A stretch of DNA of 59,573 bases from Actinomadura logoneensis (lineage in GTDB: Bacteria; Actinomycetota; Actinomycetes; Streptosporangiales; Streptosporangiaceae), in contig NZ_QURH01000200.1 of NCBI RefSeq assembly GCF_003428695.1, forward strand, positions 1 through 59,573, read 5' to 3'. The position numbers and the translations under genes were made by a program. The notes under the pieces were generated by a model that saw only the letters and a program-made list of their open reading frames with translations, had not been told where the DNA came from and made no database searches. Below are positions 51,825 through 59,573 of the stretch, piece by piece (positions within the stretch are counted from its first letter, which is position 1; every line of letters starts with the position of its first letter).

Positions 51825-52283
51825 TCAGGACGGGGCGAGCTGACGCTTCACCTCGGCGGCGACGCGTCCACCCTCGGCGCGTCCGGCGACCTTCGGGTTC
51901 ACGACCTTCATGACCTGCCCCATGGCCCGCGGACCGTCCGCTCCGGTCTCCGCGATCGCGTCGGCGACCAGCGCGGTCAGCTCGACGTCGGAGAGCTGCG
52001 CGGGCAGGTAGCCGTCCAGCACTTCCTGCTCGTCGCGCTCGGCCTGGGCCTGCTCGGTACGGCCGGCGTCCGCGAACGCCTGCGCGGCCTCGCGCCGCTT
52101 CTTGGCCTCGCGGGTCAGCACCCGGACGACGTCCTCGTCGGACAGCTCGCGAGCCTGCTTCCCGGCGACCTCCTCGTTCTTGACCGCCGTCAGCGCCATC
52201 CGCAGGGTGCGGGTGCGCACCTCGTCGCGGGCCTTCATGGCGACCGACAGGTCGGCCTCCAGCTTCTCCTTCAGGGAACTCAT
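51825..52283 (-). CDS. GatB/YqeY domain protein
   Basis: This is a 152-aa protein. SSLKEKLEADLSVAMKARDEVRTRTLRMALTAVKNEEVAG is the YqeY N-terminal helical domain, and DGYLPAQLSDVELTALVADAI with GPRAMGQVMKVVNPKVAGRAEGGRVAAEVK is the C-terminal half shared with GatB. Many bacteria encode it as a free protein; its role in tRNA amidation or elsewhere is unsettled. ATG at 52283; no ribosome site, so it may be leaderless. It converges on the PBP gene. Confidence 0.92.
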   Translation of the reverse strand: MSSLKEKLEADLSVAMKARDEVRTRTLRMALTAVKNEEVAGKQARELSDEDVVRVLTREAKKRREAAQAFADAGRTEQAQAERDEQEVLDGYLPAQLSDVELTALVADAIAETGADGPRAMGQVMKVVNPKVAGRAEGGRVAAEVKRQLAPS

Positions 52284-52381
52284 GGTCACATGATGCCCGC
52301 TGCGTCCCGGTGACCTCATCAGGATTACCGAGCGGTCCGGGACTCTGGAACGATTGGAGGGGAGCATCCGGAGGGAGAACC

Positions 52382-53281
52382 GTGCGAAAGCTCTACAGCG
52401 TGCCCCTGGCCCTGGCGGGGACGGGCGCCGCGACGTTCGGCTACGCCTCACTGGTGGAGCGGAACTGGTTCCGCCTGCGCCGGTTCGAGGTCCCCGTGCT
52501 GCCGCCGGGCCGTCCGTCCGTCCGCGTCCTGCACATCTCGGACGCGCACCTGACGCCCGGCCGCCGCCGCCTGATCGACTGGGTCCGGTCCCTGGACGCC
52601 CTGGAGCCCGACCTCGTCGTCAACACCGGCGACTCCCTCGGCCACCGCGACGCCGTCGGCCCCTTCCTGGACGCCCTCGGCCCCCTCCTCGACCGTCCCG
52701 GCGCGTTCGTCTTCGGCTCGAACGACCTGTACTCGCCGACGTTCAAGAACCCGCTCCGCTACGTCTGGCGCACCAGCAAGTCCGACTACGCCAAGCGCCG
52801 CCGCGAGCCCGACCTCCCGTACCGCGAGCTGGCGTCCTCGCTCCGCGCCGCGGGCTGGCTCGACCTCAACAACCGCATCGGCCGCCTCAAGGTCGGCGAC
52901 CTGGACGTCGAGTTCGGCGGCATCGACGACTCCCACATCAACCGCGACCGCTACGACAAGATCGCGGGCCCCGTGGACCCCCAGGCCGACGTCCACCTCG
53001 GCGTCACGCACTCCCCCGAGCCCCGCAACCTGGACCGGTTCGCCGCCGACGGCTACGACCTCCTGCTCGCGGGCCACACCCACGGCGGCCAGGTCTGCGT
53101 ACCCTTCTACGGCGCCCTGGCCACCAACTGCGGCATCGACCGCCCCCGCGTGAAGGGCCTGCACCCCTACAACGGCGCCTGGCTCCACGTCTCCGCCGGC
53201 CTCGGCACCTCCCCGACCGCCCCCATGCGCTTCTGCTGCCCCCCGGAGGCGAGCCTCCTCACCCTCGTCCCCCGCACCTGA
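52382..53281 (+). CDS. Calcineurin-like metallophosphoesterase
   Basis: This is a 299-aa protein, membrane-tethered by an N-terminal helix (LYSVPLALAGTGAATFGYASL). The phosphoesterase motifs are SDAHLTPG, NTGDSLG, GSNDLY (in place of GNHD), THSPEP and AGHTHGGQ, so the two-metal site is nearly complete. The Asn/His switch in GSND is common in this subfamily. It corresponds to the gene after ponA2 in M. tuberculosis (Rv3683). GTG at 52382 has GGAGGGAG upstream. Substrate unknown; membrane lipid or cell-wall phosphates are possible. Confidence 0.92.
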   Translation: MRKLYSVPLALAGTGAATFGYASLVERNWFRLRRFEVPVLPPGRPSVRVLHISDAHLTPGRRRLIDWVRSLDALEPDLVVNTGDSLGHRDAVGPFLDALGPLLDRPGAFVFGSNDLYSPTFKNPLRYVWRTSKSDYAKRRREPDLPYRELASSLRAAGWLDLNNRIGRLKVGDLDVEFGGIDDSHINRDRYDKIAGPVDPQADVHLGVTHSPEPRNLDRFAADGYDLLLAGHTHGGQVCVPFYGALATNCGIDRPRVKGLHPYNGAWLHVSAGLGTSPTAPMRFCCPPEASLLTLVPRT

Positions 53282-53393
53282 CCGGCAAAGGGGCGCACTT
53301 CACCCCGATAACCCGTCCACAGCACTCCCCGACATCCGCTAGAGTTGGTTCAGGCGCCGGGAGGAACGTACGACTTCCCGGGCAGCCACCAAC

Positions 53394-53467
53394 CGGGGTG
53401 TAGCGCAGCTTGGCAGCGCGCTTCGTTCGGGACGAAGAGGTCGTGGGTTCAAATCCCGCCACCCCGA
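53394..53467 (+). tRNA. tRNA-Pro (anticodon CGG)
   Basis: A full cloverleaf is visible. The acceptor is CGGGGTG with CACCCCG, and the D-stem is GCGC/GCGC. The anticodon stem is CTTCG/CGAAG with loop TTCGGGA, so positions 34-36 are CGG, which reads CCG codons. The T-stem is GTGGG/CCCGC with TTCAAAT in the loop, and the discriminator is A. CCA is not encoded. A -10-like TAGAGT lies at 53340. tRNA-Pro genes are classical integration sites in actinomycetes (for example pSAM2), and an integrase relic lies right behind it. Confidence 0.95.
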
Positions 53468-53474
53468 CGCCATG

Positions 53475-53510
53475 TCAAAGCCGCCTTCCGATCGTGGAAG
53501 GCGGCTTTGA
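53475..53510. terminator. Hairpin after tRNA-Pro
   Basis: A perfect 15-bp stem (TCAAAGCCGCCTTCC with GGAAGGCGGCTTTGA) around a six-base loop is followed by CGTTTTG on the plus strand. It terminates the tRNA transcript and also holds the stop codon of the integrase relic on the other strand. Confidence 0.88.
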
Positions 53511-53760
53511 CGTTTTGCGTACAGCAGCCGGATACAGCAACGCGCCCTGACGACTACAGCCTGAACGCGTCCCCAAGGGCTTCAGCGCCTCCACCGTCTT
53601 CTCGTCGGTGGCCTGCGTGTAGACCTCCATGTCACGTCGATCGCGGGGCATGGCGCAGGATGCGCATGGCCATGCGCGGGTGAACGTCCAGGGCCGCGAG
53701 CAGTGTGGCGCAGGTCGCACGCGTGTCCCCGCACCTTGATCAGGCGAACGCTCGCATTTC
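53475..53760 (-). pseudogene. Tyrosine recombinase (integrase) relic, C-terminal part, frameshifted
   Basis: Only the catalytic C-terminus of a phage or ICE-type integrase is left, in three frames. Frame 1 has KVRGHACDLRHT (53702-53716 and upstream), frame 2 has CATLLAALDVHPRMAMRILRH up to a stop at 53632-53634, and frame 3 has MEVYTQATDEKTVEALKPLG from 53630. These join into the normal order DLRHT-CATLL...LRHA...MEVYTQ. The first break is an 11-bp loss between two CTGCGCCACAC direct repeats, because DLRHT and CATLL now share the same bases. The tyrosine nucleophile (VYTQ) is still there. No intact element or att duplication is visible. Confidence 0.8.
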
Positions 53761-53882
53761 CGACCCCGATTGGCGAACTGTTGGGCATGGGAGTTCACTG
53801 CCCTTTGTTCACAGGACGGGATTGTCGGCGTTGACCTCGGCTGGCCCTCGCTGGCGCAGTCCAATGAACTCGTCCGGGGGAC
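53761..53882. other. Short gap upstream of the integrase relic
   Basis: No feature recognised. Upstream integrase domains (core and SAM-like) are absent, so the relic is truncated, not just frameshifted. Confidence 0.5.
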
Positions 53883-54956
53883 TCACGTGCGCTCGTCGCC
53901 TACTGCTGCCGGCGTGGGGTCGTCGTTGGGGGGCTCGTTGTCCTCATCGAGGATCTCGGCGTCAACGATATTGACGATGTCGACAACTTCGTCGGAGTCC
54001 GCATCGGCGGCAGACGAGTCGGCGACCGTCTCGATCCCGTAGCGCTCACGCAGGAACCGCTCGCGGTAGAGGTGCTCTGCGTCGTCCGTGATGCGCTTCA
54101 GAAGTATCGTGTTCGCCCCCGCACCGAGCGCGATGCCCATGATCGGTACCGCCTGTCCGAGCTTCTTCTTCGTAAGAGTGAAACCGAAACGTGTGAAGAC
54201 CTTCTGCACCACCTTGGTCACGACGTTCTGGTTGAGCTGATCCCACGTCGCACGCCGGGCAAGCGCTTGAACGAGCTTGTTGATTTCCGCATAGGCAGCG
54301 AGCTTCGCGCCCTCGGAAGCCGTGCCGAGGCCGAGGATGCCGAGGACGAAGAGCTGCTCGTCGGGATGCTCGGCGTCGTAGCCGTAATATGCACCGATGT
54401 GCGCGACGGCCCGGTGGCCCGCGACGAGAACCGCCGCAGCGTCGGCCACCAGCGTCCCCATGAACAGTGCAGCACCGGGTGCGGCCCCCGCTCCGGCGCC
54501 GGCGACGGTGCCCCCCGCGGCGAGCAGACCGCCTCCGGAGGCGGCGAAGCCCGCTCCTGCACCTTCGGCGGTGGCGAAGGTGGTGTAGCGAAGGCCTAGC
54601 CGCGGCTTGACCTTGTCGATCAGTTCGAGATCGAGTGTCCGGATGTCCTCAAGATCGTCCACGTCGCCGCCGCGCTTGCGATACGCCTTGACGACGGAGG
54701 CCTTCGGCACGGTCGCCATGGCCGCCCGACCCCCCAATCCCGCCAATGCTTCCAGCGACCCGACGAAGATGCTCTCGAAGTCGGGCAGACCGGGCAGGAC
54801 TCTGACGGAGTTGCGGACCTTCCGTCCGGCGACCCGAAGGCGCTCTCGTGTCCCTTCCGACACGACACGGGGCGTGCGCACGGCCAGCCGCTTCTGCCGC
54901 CACTCCTCGATCTCGTCCCACGCCTTGCGATCGTACGGCGTCATATCACCGGACAT
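53883..54956 (-). CDS. EcsC family protein
   Basis: This is a 357-aa protein. The EcsC core has DKVKPRLGLRYTTFATAEGAGAGF, then a Gly/Ala-rich hydrophobic hairpin (GGLLAAGGTVAGAGAGAAPGAAL), DLVADAAAVLVAGHRAVAHIGAYYGYD-like order and a second hydrophobic segment (GQAVPIMGIALGAGANTILL). A strongly acidic C-terminus of about 40 residues follows. EcsC is named for an ABC-transporter operon in Bacillus but its function is open. The coding DNA is less GC-rich than the core genes to its left, and it lies beyond the tRNA/integrase relic, so acquisition by transfer is likely. ATG 54956 (ATG 54944 also possible). Confidence 0.85.
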   Translation of the reverse strand: MSGDMTPYDRKAWDEIEEWRQKRLAVRTPRVVSEGTRERLRVAGRKVRNSVRVLPGLPDFESIFVGSLEALAGLGGRAAMATVPKASVVKAYRKRGGDVDDLEDIRTLDLELIDKVKPRLGLRYTTFATAEGAGAGFAASGGGLLAAGGTVAGAGAGAAPGAALFMGTLVADAAAVLVAGHRAVAHIGAYYGYDAEHPDEQLFVLGILGLGTASEGAKLAAYAEINKLVQALARRATWDQLNQNVVTKVVQKVFTRFGFTLTKKKLGQAVPIMGIALGAGANTILLKRITDDAEHLYRERFLRERYGIETVADSSAADADSDEVVDIVNIVDAEILDEDNEPPNDDPTPAAVGDERT

Positions 54957-55054
54957 TCGTTTCCGTTCGTCGTTCCCCTGAGAATTATTAGAGGATTTTC
55001 GCGGGCTATGGCATCTTTTGCTTCCGGCCCGGTTGTCGTATAAAGGCCGTCCCC

Positions 55055-55249
55055 TTAGCGGCGCCAGGCCGGCATCAGTTGGCGCTCGTCCGCGCCAGCT
55101 TTGGTCAGGTTGCTGCACTCGGGGACGCGCCCGACGATCTCTGACAGGTCATCCCATGAAAGGCGGACGGCGTTTTCGGTTTGGGGTTGCGTTGAGAGGA
55201 ACCGTGTGAGGCGGGCCCACTCGGCTCGTCCGCTGCTCTCACTCGGCAC
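55055..55249 (-). CDS. Small DUF7662-like protein or fragment
   Basis: This is a 64-residue frame from GTG 55249 (open back to 55324). WARLTRFLSTQPQTENAVRLSWDDLSEIVGRVPE resembles the first half of the DUF7662 domain, which elsewhere continues with a Trp-rich segment. Here the rest reads differently and stops, so the gene may be truncated. GGCGGA lies before the start. It is low-GC like its EcsC neighbour. Confidence 0.45.
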   Translation of the reverse strand: MPSESSGRAEWARLTRFLSTQPQTENAVRLSWDDLSEIVGRVPECSNLTKAGADERQLMPAWRR

Positions 55250-55352
55250 GATGTTCCGCCTTCCGAACGTGAGGCCTTTCCCACTCGGTACGCGTTTTAT
55301 TTCGGCGTGGTGCCACGATGCCACGATGTCGTCGACTGCGCTAGCGGAAGCT

Positions 55353-56534
55353 TCAATTGGGGCAGAGGGCGTTGTTCACGAGGGTGTTCTCGGCTTGGGA
55401 GATGCGGAGGACGTCTTGTGGAGTGGCCGCCTGGACGCCGGAGAGGGAGACTGCGACTGTGCGGCCGTCGGGGGTCGTGCCGGTGGCGGTGATCCAGCCG
55501 GAGTCGCCGCCCTCGTGGCCCCAGTAGGTGCCGCCGCAGGTGAGGGGGTGGGAGAAGATCCCCAAGCCGTCGCGGGCGCCGGGCATGAGAGGTTCGAACT
55601 GCTTGCCGATCGGGACGGTCGTCTTCATCTGGGCCAGCTGCGCCGGGGGCAGGAGGCGTCCCGTCAGGAGAGCGTGGAAGAACGTGGTGAGGTCGGCGGT
55701 CGTGGAGACGAGGCCGGCCTCCCCGTTGTTGACCAGGCTGACCTGGTCGGTGACGTCCGTGATCGGTTCGCTGGGCTTGAAGCGCTGGTAGGTCTGGGCG
55801 TGGGGCTGGGGCAGTTTGGGGGACGTGCCCGGCCAGGTCGTGTGCTGGAGGTTCAGCGGCCGGACGATCCGGTTTCTCACCTCTTCGTGCCAGGGATGGC
55901 CGGTGACCCGCTGGATGATCAGGCCGAGCAGCGTGTAGCCGGTGTTGGAGTAGATCCACTGCTTGCCGGGGGGCTTGAAGTCCGGCTGGTGGCGCATGGC
56001 CCGGGCGACGATCTGCTTGGCCGTGTAGGTGTCGTAGCGGTGCTGCTGGAAGTCCTTCGCCGACGTGTAGTCGGGGAAGTCGTCGTGGATGCCGCTGGTG
56101 TGCTGGAGCAGGTGGCGGATGGTGATCGTGCGGCCGTCGTTGCCGCTGCCGGAGACCGTGCCGGGCAGGTGGCGCTCCACCGGGTCGTCCAGGCCGAGTC
56201 TGCCTTCGCCCACCAGCTGGAGGATCACGGTCGCCGTGAACGCCTTGGTGACGCTGGCGATCCGGAAGTGGCCGTCCGGGGAGACGGGACGGCGGGTATT
56301 CAGGTCGGCGACGCCGCTGGTGGCGGTCAGGTTCCGCCCGTCCGGGGTGATCACGCGGGCCTGGACGCCCGTCACGCCGAGCGCGGTGATCGCGGCGGCG
56401 TCCCGCTCGAGGACGGAGGGTCCGCGGACGGTGCTCGTACCGGAGCCGCAGCCCGCGGTGAGGGTTACGGCCGCGAGGGCGGCCAGGGCCAGGAGGGATC
56501 GGCCGCGCCGAATCGGTGAGCTCGTCATGGGCAT
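55353..56534 (-). CDS. Serine hydrolase lipoprotein (class C beta-lactamase/D-Ala-D-Ala carboxypeptidase family)
   Basis: This is a 393-aa secreted lipoprotein. A signal peptide with lipobox LTAGC is followed by the beta-lactamase fold: SVTK (nucleophile Ser and Lys), YSN (the Tyr motif) and GHEGG in place of the usual HTG/HxG. FRIASVTKAFTATVILQLVGEGRL and HLLQHTSGIHD are typical of the family. It may act on peptidoglycan peptides or as an esterase. ATG 56534 or 56528, no ribosome site. It is transcribed with or near the L,D-transpeptidase gene. Confidence 0.9.
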   Translation of the reverse strand: MPMTSSPIRRGRSLLALAALAAVTLTAGCGSGTSTVRGPSVLERDAAAITALGVTGVQARVITPDGRNLTATSGVADLNTRRPVSPDGHFRIASVTKAFTATVILQLVGEGRLGLDDPVERHLPGTVSGSGNDGRTITIRHLLQHTSGIHDDFPDYTSAKDFQQHRYDTYTAKQIVARAMRHQPDFKPPGKQWIYSNTGYTLLGLIIQRVTGHPWHEEVRNRIVRPLNLQHTTWPGTSPKLPQPHAQTYQRFKPSEPITDVTDQVSLVNNGEAGLVSTTADLTTFFHALLTGRLLPPAQLAQMKTTVPIGKQFEPLMPGARDGLGIFSHPLTCGGTYWGHEGGDSGWITATGTTPDGRTVAVSLSGVQAATPQDVLRISQAENTLVNNALCPN

Positions 56535-56612
56535 CGACGCTAGGTCCGGCGGAAGGGCGCGGACGATACAGCTCACCAGCCGGAAGATGGGGTGGCGGGC
56601 TGTAGTGCAGTG

Positions 56613-57371
56613 TCAGCGGGTGACGTCCACCGGGGTGCCTGGGGGGACGGCGCGGAGGCGGAGCAGGGATCTGTTGTGCAGGCGGATGCATCCGTGGGAG
56701 ATGCGGGCACCCCAAGTTCCGATGGCACGGTCGCGGCCGAGGGGGCCGTGGATGCCGATGACGGCGTCGCCCGAGCCTTCCCAGTTGGAGATGCGGCGGG
56801 AATGGGCGGACGTGACCAGGATGAACGGGCCGTAGCCGTTGTTGGGACGGGGCGGCCCCTGGCGAAAGGCGACGAAGAACTTGCCGATGGGTGTGGGGTC
56901 GTCGGGGGCTCCGACGCCGGCCGGGGCGGACATGACGCGGCGGCCGTTCTTGTAGAGCTTCAGGTGCTTGCTGGAGAGGTCGATGACGATGCGGTAGGGC
57001 GTGCTGGTGAGTTTCACGTCCTCGCGGCGGAGCCAGGTGGTCGAGCCGTTCGGGCGTTGGGCCAGGCGAACGCGGACCCAGCCGGGCCGGGACGCGATCA
57101 CCGGAAGCGCGGACGGACGGCCGAACCAGTAGACCGGGACTTCGCCTTTTTCGCGCTTCCCGGGACGGACGTACCGGGGGGCGTCGGTGTTGAGCGTGGC
57201 GACCTGGGTGATGTCGGAGCGCGGCATGAGCTGTGGGCGGGCCGCGCTCGCCGGAGTCGGGTGGACGATCGCCAGCATCGCGGGAGGGACGACCAGGAGC
57301 GTCCGGCGCGCCGTCTTCCGGTACCGCCGCGGGTGCGGAGGCCGCGGGCTGTGCAGGTCCTGGACTTCCAC
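56613..57371 (-). CDS. L,D-transpeptidase
   Basis: This is a 252-aa secreted cross-linking enzyme. A basic N-terminus and hydrophobic signal (TLLVVPPAMLAIVHPTPASA) are followed by an SH3-like region (YWFGRPSALPVIASRPGWV), then the YkuD domain (RIVIDLSSKHLKLYKNG) and the catalytic motif GIHGPLGRDRAIGTWGARIS-HGCIRLHN with the nucleophile Cys. The GTG at 57371 follows GGGGAG. With the PBP, MarP and the serine hydrolase it adds to the cell-wall functions of this window. Confidence 0.92.
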   Translation of the reverse strand: MEVQDLHSPRPPHPRRYRKTARRTLLVVPPAMLAIVHPTPASAARPQLMPRSDITQVATLNTDAPRYVRPGKREKGEVPVYWFGRPSALPVIASRPGWVRVRLAQRPNGSTTWLRREDVKLTSTPYRIVIDLSSKHLKLYKNGRRVMSAPAGVGAPDDPTPIGKFFVAFRQGPPRPNNGYGPFILVTSAHSRRISNWEGSGDAVIGIHGPLGRDRAIGTWGARISHGCIRLHNRSLLRLRAVPPGTPVDVTR

Positions 57372-57478
57372 GTTCTCCCCTACGCTTCGTGATCGCTACG
57401 CCACCGAACGTCTGTCACCTTCAGGAAGGCTCTCATGTCCCCGCTGGTCAGGGGGCATGGTTGGGGACACTGCCCGAG

Positions 57479-57506
57479 GGCCTGATCCCGGGTTCGGGAT
57501 CAGGCC
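57479..57506. terminator. Hairpin before the broken DUF11 gene
   Basis: A 12-bp perfect stem (GGCCTGATCCCG with CGGGATCAGGCC) with a four-base loop. It lies just after the end of the DUF11 remnant and before the L,D-transpeptidase gene, both on the minus strand. Confidence 0.75.
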
Positions 57507-57529
57507 CACATGCAGGGTGCGGTGTGGCG

Positions 57530-58020
57530 TCAGCCCGTCACCGGGACGCGTCCGTAAGCGACCGCCCAGGCCGGCCGGGACACGACCGGGACGTGCGGTC
57601 CCGGCGGTGTTCCTTCGGCGACGGAGCGGTTCCGGACGACCTGCCTCTTCAGGTCCTTGGCGCGGACGCGGTAGGTCGTGGCGCAGGGTCATCGACTCGT
57701 CCGGCGCGAGCGTCCGCCTCGGGCAGTGGATCGCGGACAGGCCGCGGAGCCGGTCGACGACGCGGTCGAGCGGCGCGCGCCCCGGGTTGCTCACCCGGTA
57801 GGTGTAGTGGATCTTCTCGCCCGGCCGGGAGAACGTCGTCGGACGCGCGCGCTTGCGCACCGCCGTCCCGGGTGGCGTCAGGGTCCCGTCACCGCCGACA
57901 GGCCGGACAGGGTGTCGGTGACGCCCACGTCGTTCAGCGTGACGTTCCCGGTGTTGTCCACCTCGTAGGTGTAGCGGATCGTCTGCCCCATGCTGGAGAA
58001 GGACGCGACCGCCGTGCACA
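57530..58020 (-). pseudogene. Broken DUF11-repeat surface protein
   Basis: Two DUF11-like repeats can be read in different frames. The first is [20 protein letters not shown] followed by [17 protein letters not shown] and a stop near 57885. The second is KIHYTYRVSNPGRAPLDRVVD, SAIHCPRRTLAPDESMTLRH, then a frame change into YRVRAKDLKRQVVRNRSVAEG, ending at 57530. Such repeats form Ig-like stalks on secreted proteins. The frame changes mean no intact product. Only two repeats remain, so most of the parent gene is gone. Confidence 0.75.
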
Positions 58021-58223
58021 CTCTCGTTCGATTCAACCGGCGGAACAGTCCGCGACGGTGTGACCACCCATGTTCCCCCCACGGCCCAGCTTGATCAAAC
58101 GGAGCGTGTCCTACCCGCTACCGATCATGAGAGATCTCCATGTTTTCGCTGTTCAGAGGCGCTTTTAGACAATGCCACCGAAACGGTCAGGCAGGTGGGG
58201 TGGGCAGGCCGGGTCGGGGCGGG

Positions 58224-58457
58224 TCAGGTCCAGAGCTGGCGGAGCCGCCACGCGTCCGAGGCGGACGCGGTGACCTCGGCGATGGCGGGCGCTCCGCCGG
58301 GAGTGGTCACGTGCAGGCGGAGGAGGCGCGGAGCACCCGGCGGCTGCCATTCGGCCATGACGCGCCGGACGCCGAAGCTGCTGCCGTCCGGACGGATGAG
58401 GCGGACGGGACGGCCGGTGGCGGTGGTCTCCGCGGTGACGGACTGATCGAGGTGCAT
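58224..58457 (-). CDS. DUF6504-like small protein
   Basis: This is a 77-aa protein. GRPVRLIRPDGSSFGVRRVMAEWQ and RLLRLHVTTPGGAPAIAEVT, ending WRLRQLWT, resemble the DUF6504 family, which often sits near DNA-polymerase or recombination genes; none is seen here. ATG 58457. GC-rich with high third-position GC, so it is likely a real gene. Function unknown. Confidence 0.7.
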   Translation of the reverse strand: MHLDQSVTAETTATGRPVRLIRPDGSSFGVRRVMAEWQPPGAPRLLRLHVTTPGGAPAIAEVTASASDAWRLRQLWT

Positions 58458-58660
58458 GCCCCCATGCTAGAACACACGTTCGAAGAAGGCCGCGATTGGT
58501 GGCGTGTCGGCGGTGGCTCCCGGGCGTGCGGCGTCGATTCGTCCATGGGTATGGCGGTTTGTCGACGCGCTCCCTCGCCGTGCGGGAGGACTTCGCGAAC
58601 GGGCGCGGGGAGGTGGAGCCGGGACGGAGCGGCGGCGCGCCCCGTCCCGGCTCCACCGTT

Positions 58661-59573
58661 TCAGCGGGTCGGGAAGGCGCCGAGGGCGGCGACCCAGCCC
58701 TGCTTCTCGAAGAGGAGGCGGTCGCTGGCCGGGTCCGTCACGGAGTCGTCGTACTCGAGGAGCTGGGCGGACGACGGGTCCACGACGAGGCGGACGCCCT
58801 CGGAGGTGAGCGCGACGCCCCGGCGCCCCTGGGCGTCGGTGGTGTGCCCGGTGGCGCGGACCGATGGGCAGTCGGCCAGGATCCGGTACAGGGACGACCT
58901 GGTCCCGGAGGAGGTCGGGGCCATGAACAGGTCCCAGGCGGCGACGAAGACGTACTGGCAGTAGGAGGCCGGGGCCGTGTACCCGTGCGCGCCGCCCTTC
59001 CGGTCCTGCACCCAGAGCCCGCGCAGGAAGGGGTCGAGGTCCGCCTTCGTGCCGGGCAGCCCCGGAACGGTCCTCCAGGCGATCTCGTGGGAGCCGGTCA
59101 CCGGGTTCACGATGTGCGACGGCTTGTCGTACGTCACGCTGAACGGCTTGGTCGCGGTGGTCCCGCCGTTGACGTCCAGGGGCGGGGAGCCCGCCGCCCG
59201 CCAGGCCGCCTCGTCCTTCTTGGTGGGGAAGGTGACGCGGACGTCCAGCGGCCCGCGCGAACGCAGCCGCACGGCGGTCTTCCCGGGAAGGGAGCAGACC
59301 CAGTCCTCACTGCTGGCCGCGGTGCTCGCCCGGAACGGCAGCGGCTTGGCGTCCGGCTTCGCCTTGCTGTGCAGCGGCTCCCCCACCTTCTGGAGCATGC
59401 GGGTGCGCGAGTACCAGCAGGAGCCGTGGGTGGTCGGCTGTCTGGCGGCGTTGTCCGCGCTGGCCAGCAGGAAGGCGCGGGTGTCGATCGCGGCGGACGG
59501 GGCCGTCCGGCCGTGTCCGCCGCCGTCGCCGCCGGGCAGGGTCGCGGCGACGGCCACGGCCGCGGCGGCCGTC
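58661..59573 (-). CDS. CU044_5270-like protein (5' end outside window)
   Basis: The last 304 codons of a protein whose visible start is a hydrophobic helix end (TAAAAVAVAATLPGGDGG). An extracytoplasmic domain follows, with DTRAFLLASADNAARQPTTHGSCWYSRT, WRTVPGLPGTKADLDPFLR and the C-terminal RLVVDPSSAQLLEYDDSVTDP. This layout fits the CU044_5270 family, usually a membrane protein encoded after an ECF sigma factor. The sigma gene would lie to the right, beyond the window. Stop at 58661. Confidence 0.75.
   Translation of the reverse strand, partial: TAAAAVAVAATLPGGDGGGHGRTAPSAAIDTRAFLLASADNAARQPTTHGSCWYSRTRMLQKVGEPLHSKAKPDAKPLPFRASTAASSEDWVCSLPGKTAVRLRSRGPLDVRVTFPTKKDEAAWRAAGSPPLDVNGGTTATKPFSVTYDKPSHIVNPVTGSHEIAWRTVPGLPGTKADLDPFLRGLWVQDRKGGAHGYTAPASYCQYVFVAAWDLFMAPTSSGTRSSLYRILADCPSVRATGHTTDAQGRRGVALTSEGVRLVVDPSSAQLLEYDDSVTDPASDRLLFEKQGWVAALGAFPTR

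Overview
The window is about 59.6 kb of very GC-rich DNA. The GTG starts, the WhiB-like and BldG-like regulators and the gene order all point to an actinobacterium. From memory, the order follows the Streptomyces coelicolor block from the H+-pyrophosphatase and bldG (SCO3549) through acs, crp (SCO3571) and wblA (SCO3579). It also follows the Mycobacterium tuberculosis block from the tad-like genes through acs (Rv3667), marP (Rv3671c), nth (Rv3674c), crp (Rv3676), whiB4 (Rv3681c) and ponA2 (Rv3682). A Streptosporangiales-type organism such as Actinomadura fits, but that is inference.

Layout. Bases 1-9,170: a proton-pumping pyrophosphatase gene (3' end off the window), a two-component system, and a divergent four-gene operon (lipoprotein, membrane-fusion adaptor, ABC ATPase, FtsX-type permease) that looks like a MacAB-type exporter controlled by the two-component system. 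Bases 9,200-12,800: BldG, its anti-sigma partner and an MrfA/YprA-type helicase. Bases 12,800-26,200: a Tad/Flp-like secretion cluster on the minus strand (Fn3 membrane protein, TadE/G-like proteins, a Flp-like DUF4244 pilin, two TadB/TadC-like F-domain proteins, CpaF ATPase, Ssd/CpaE-like protein), with unusually long spacers full of tandem repeats. Bases 26,200-49,020: the conserved core block, with a degenerate Fic-like protein, acetyl-CoA synthetase, NhaA, holin-like protein, epoxide-hydrolase-like enzyme, DUF309 protein, MarP, two Nudix hydrolases, Nth, Crp, metallo-beta-lactamase, RidA, a HxlR/oxidoreductase pair, a MarR/MFS pair, SPFH protein, two Get3/ArsA-like ATPases and WblA. Bases 49,350-53,300: PonA2-type penicillin-binding protein, YqeY and metallophosphoesterase. 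Bases 53,390-59,573: tRNA-Pro(CGG), a decayed integrase directly next to it, an EcsC protein, a small DUF7662-like ORF, a serine hydrolase, an L,D-transpeptidase, a broken DUF11 gene, a DUF6504-like protein and a partial CU044_5270-like protein. This last part is accessory DNA.

Working together. Several modules act on the envelope: exporter plus two-component system, MarP, PBP, L,D-transpeptidase, serine hydrolase and the Tad system. Crp-type sites lie upstream of acs and of crp itself, and crp is in the window, so a local Crp-acs link is likely. BldG/anti-sigma and WblA are developmental or stress regulators.

The most unusual feature is the density of tandem repeats. There is a six-unit array of about 150-bp repeats after the helicase, and 73-bp, 96-bp and 23-bp arrays between Tad genes. 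Three minisatellites (15, 22 and 27 bp) contain or abut the stop codon of the neighbouring gene, and an exact 48-bp in-frame duplication lies at the start of an oxidoreductase gene. I found no CRISPR array, no rRNA and no intact mobile element.
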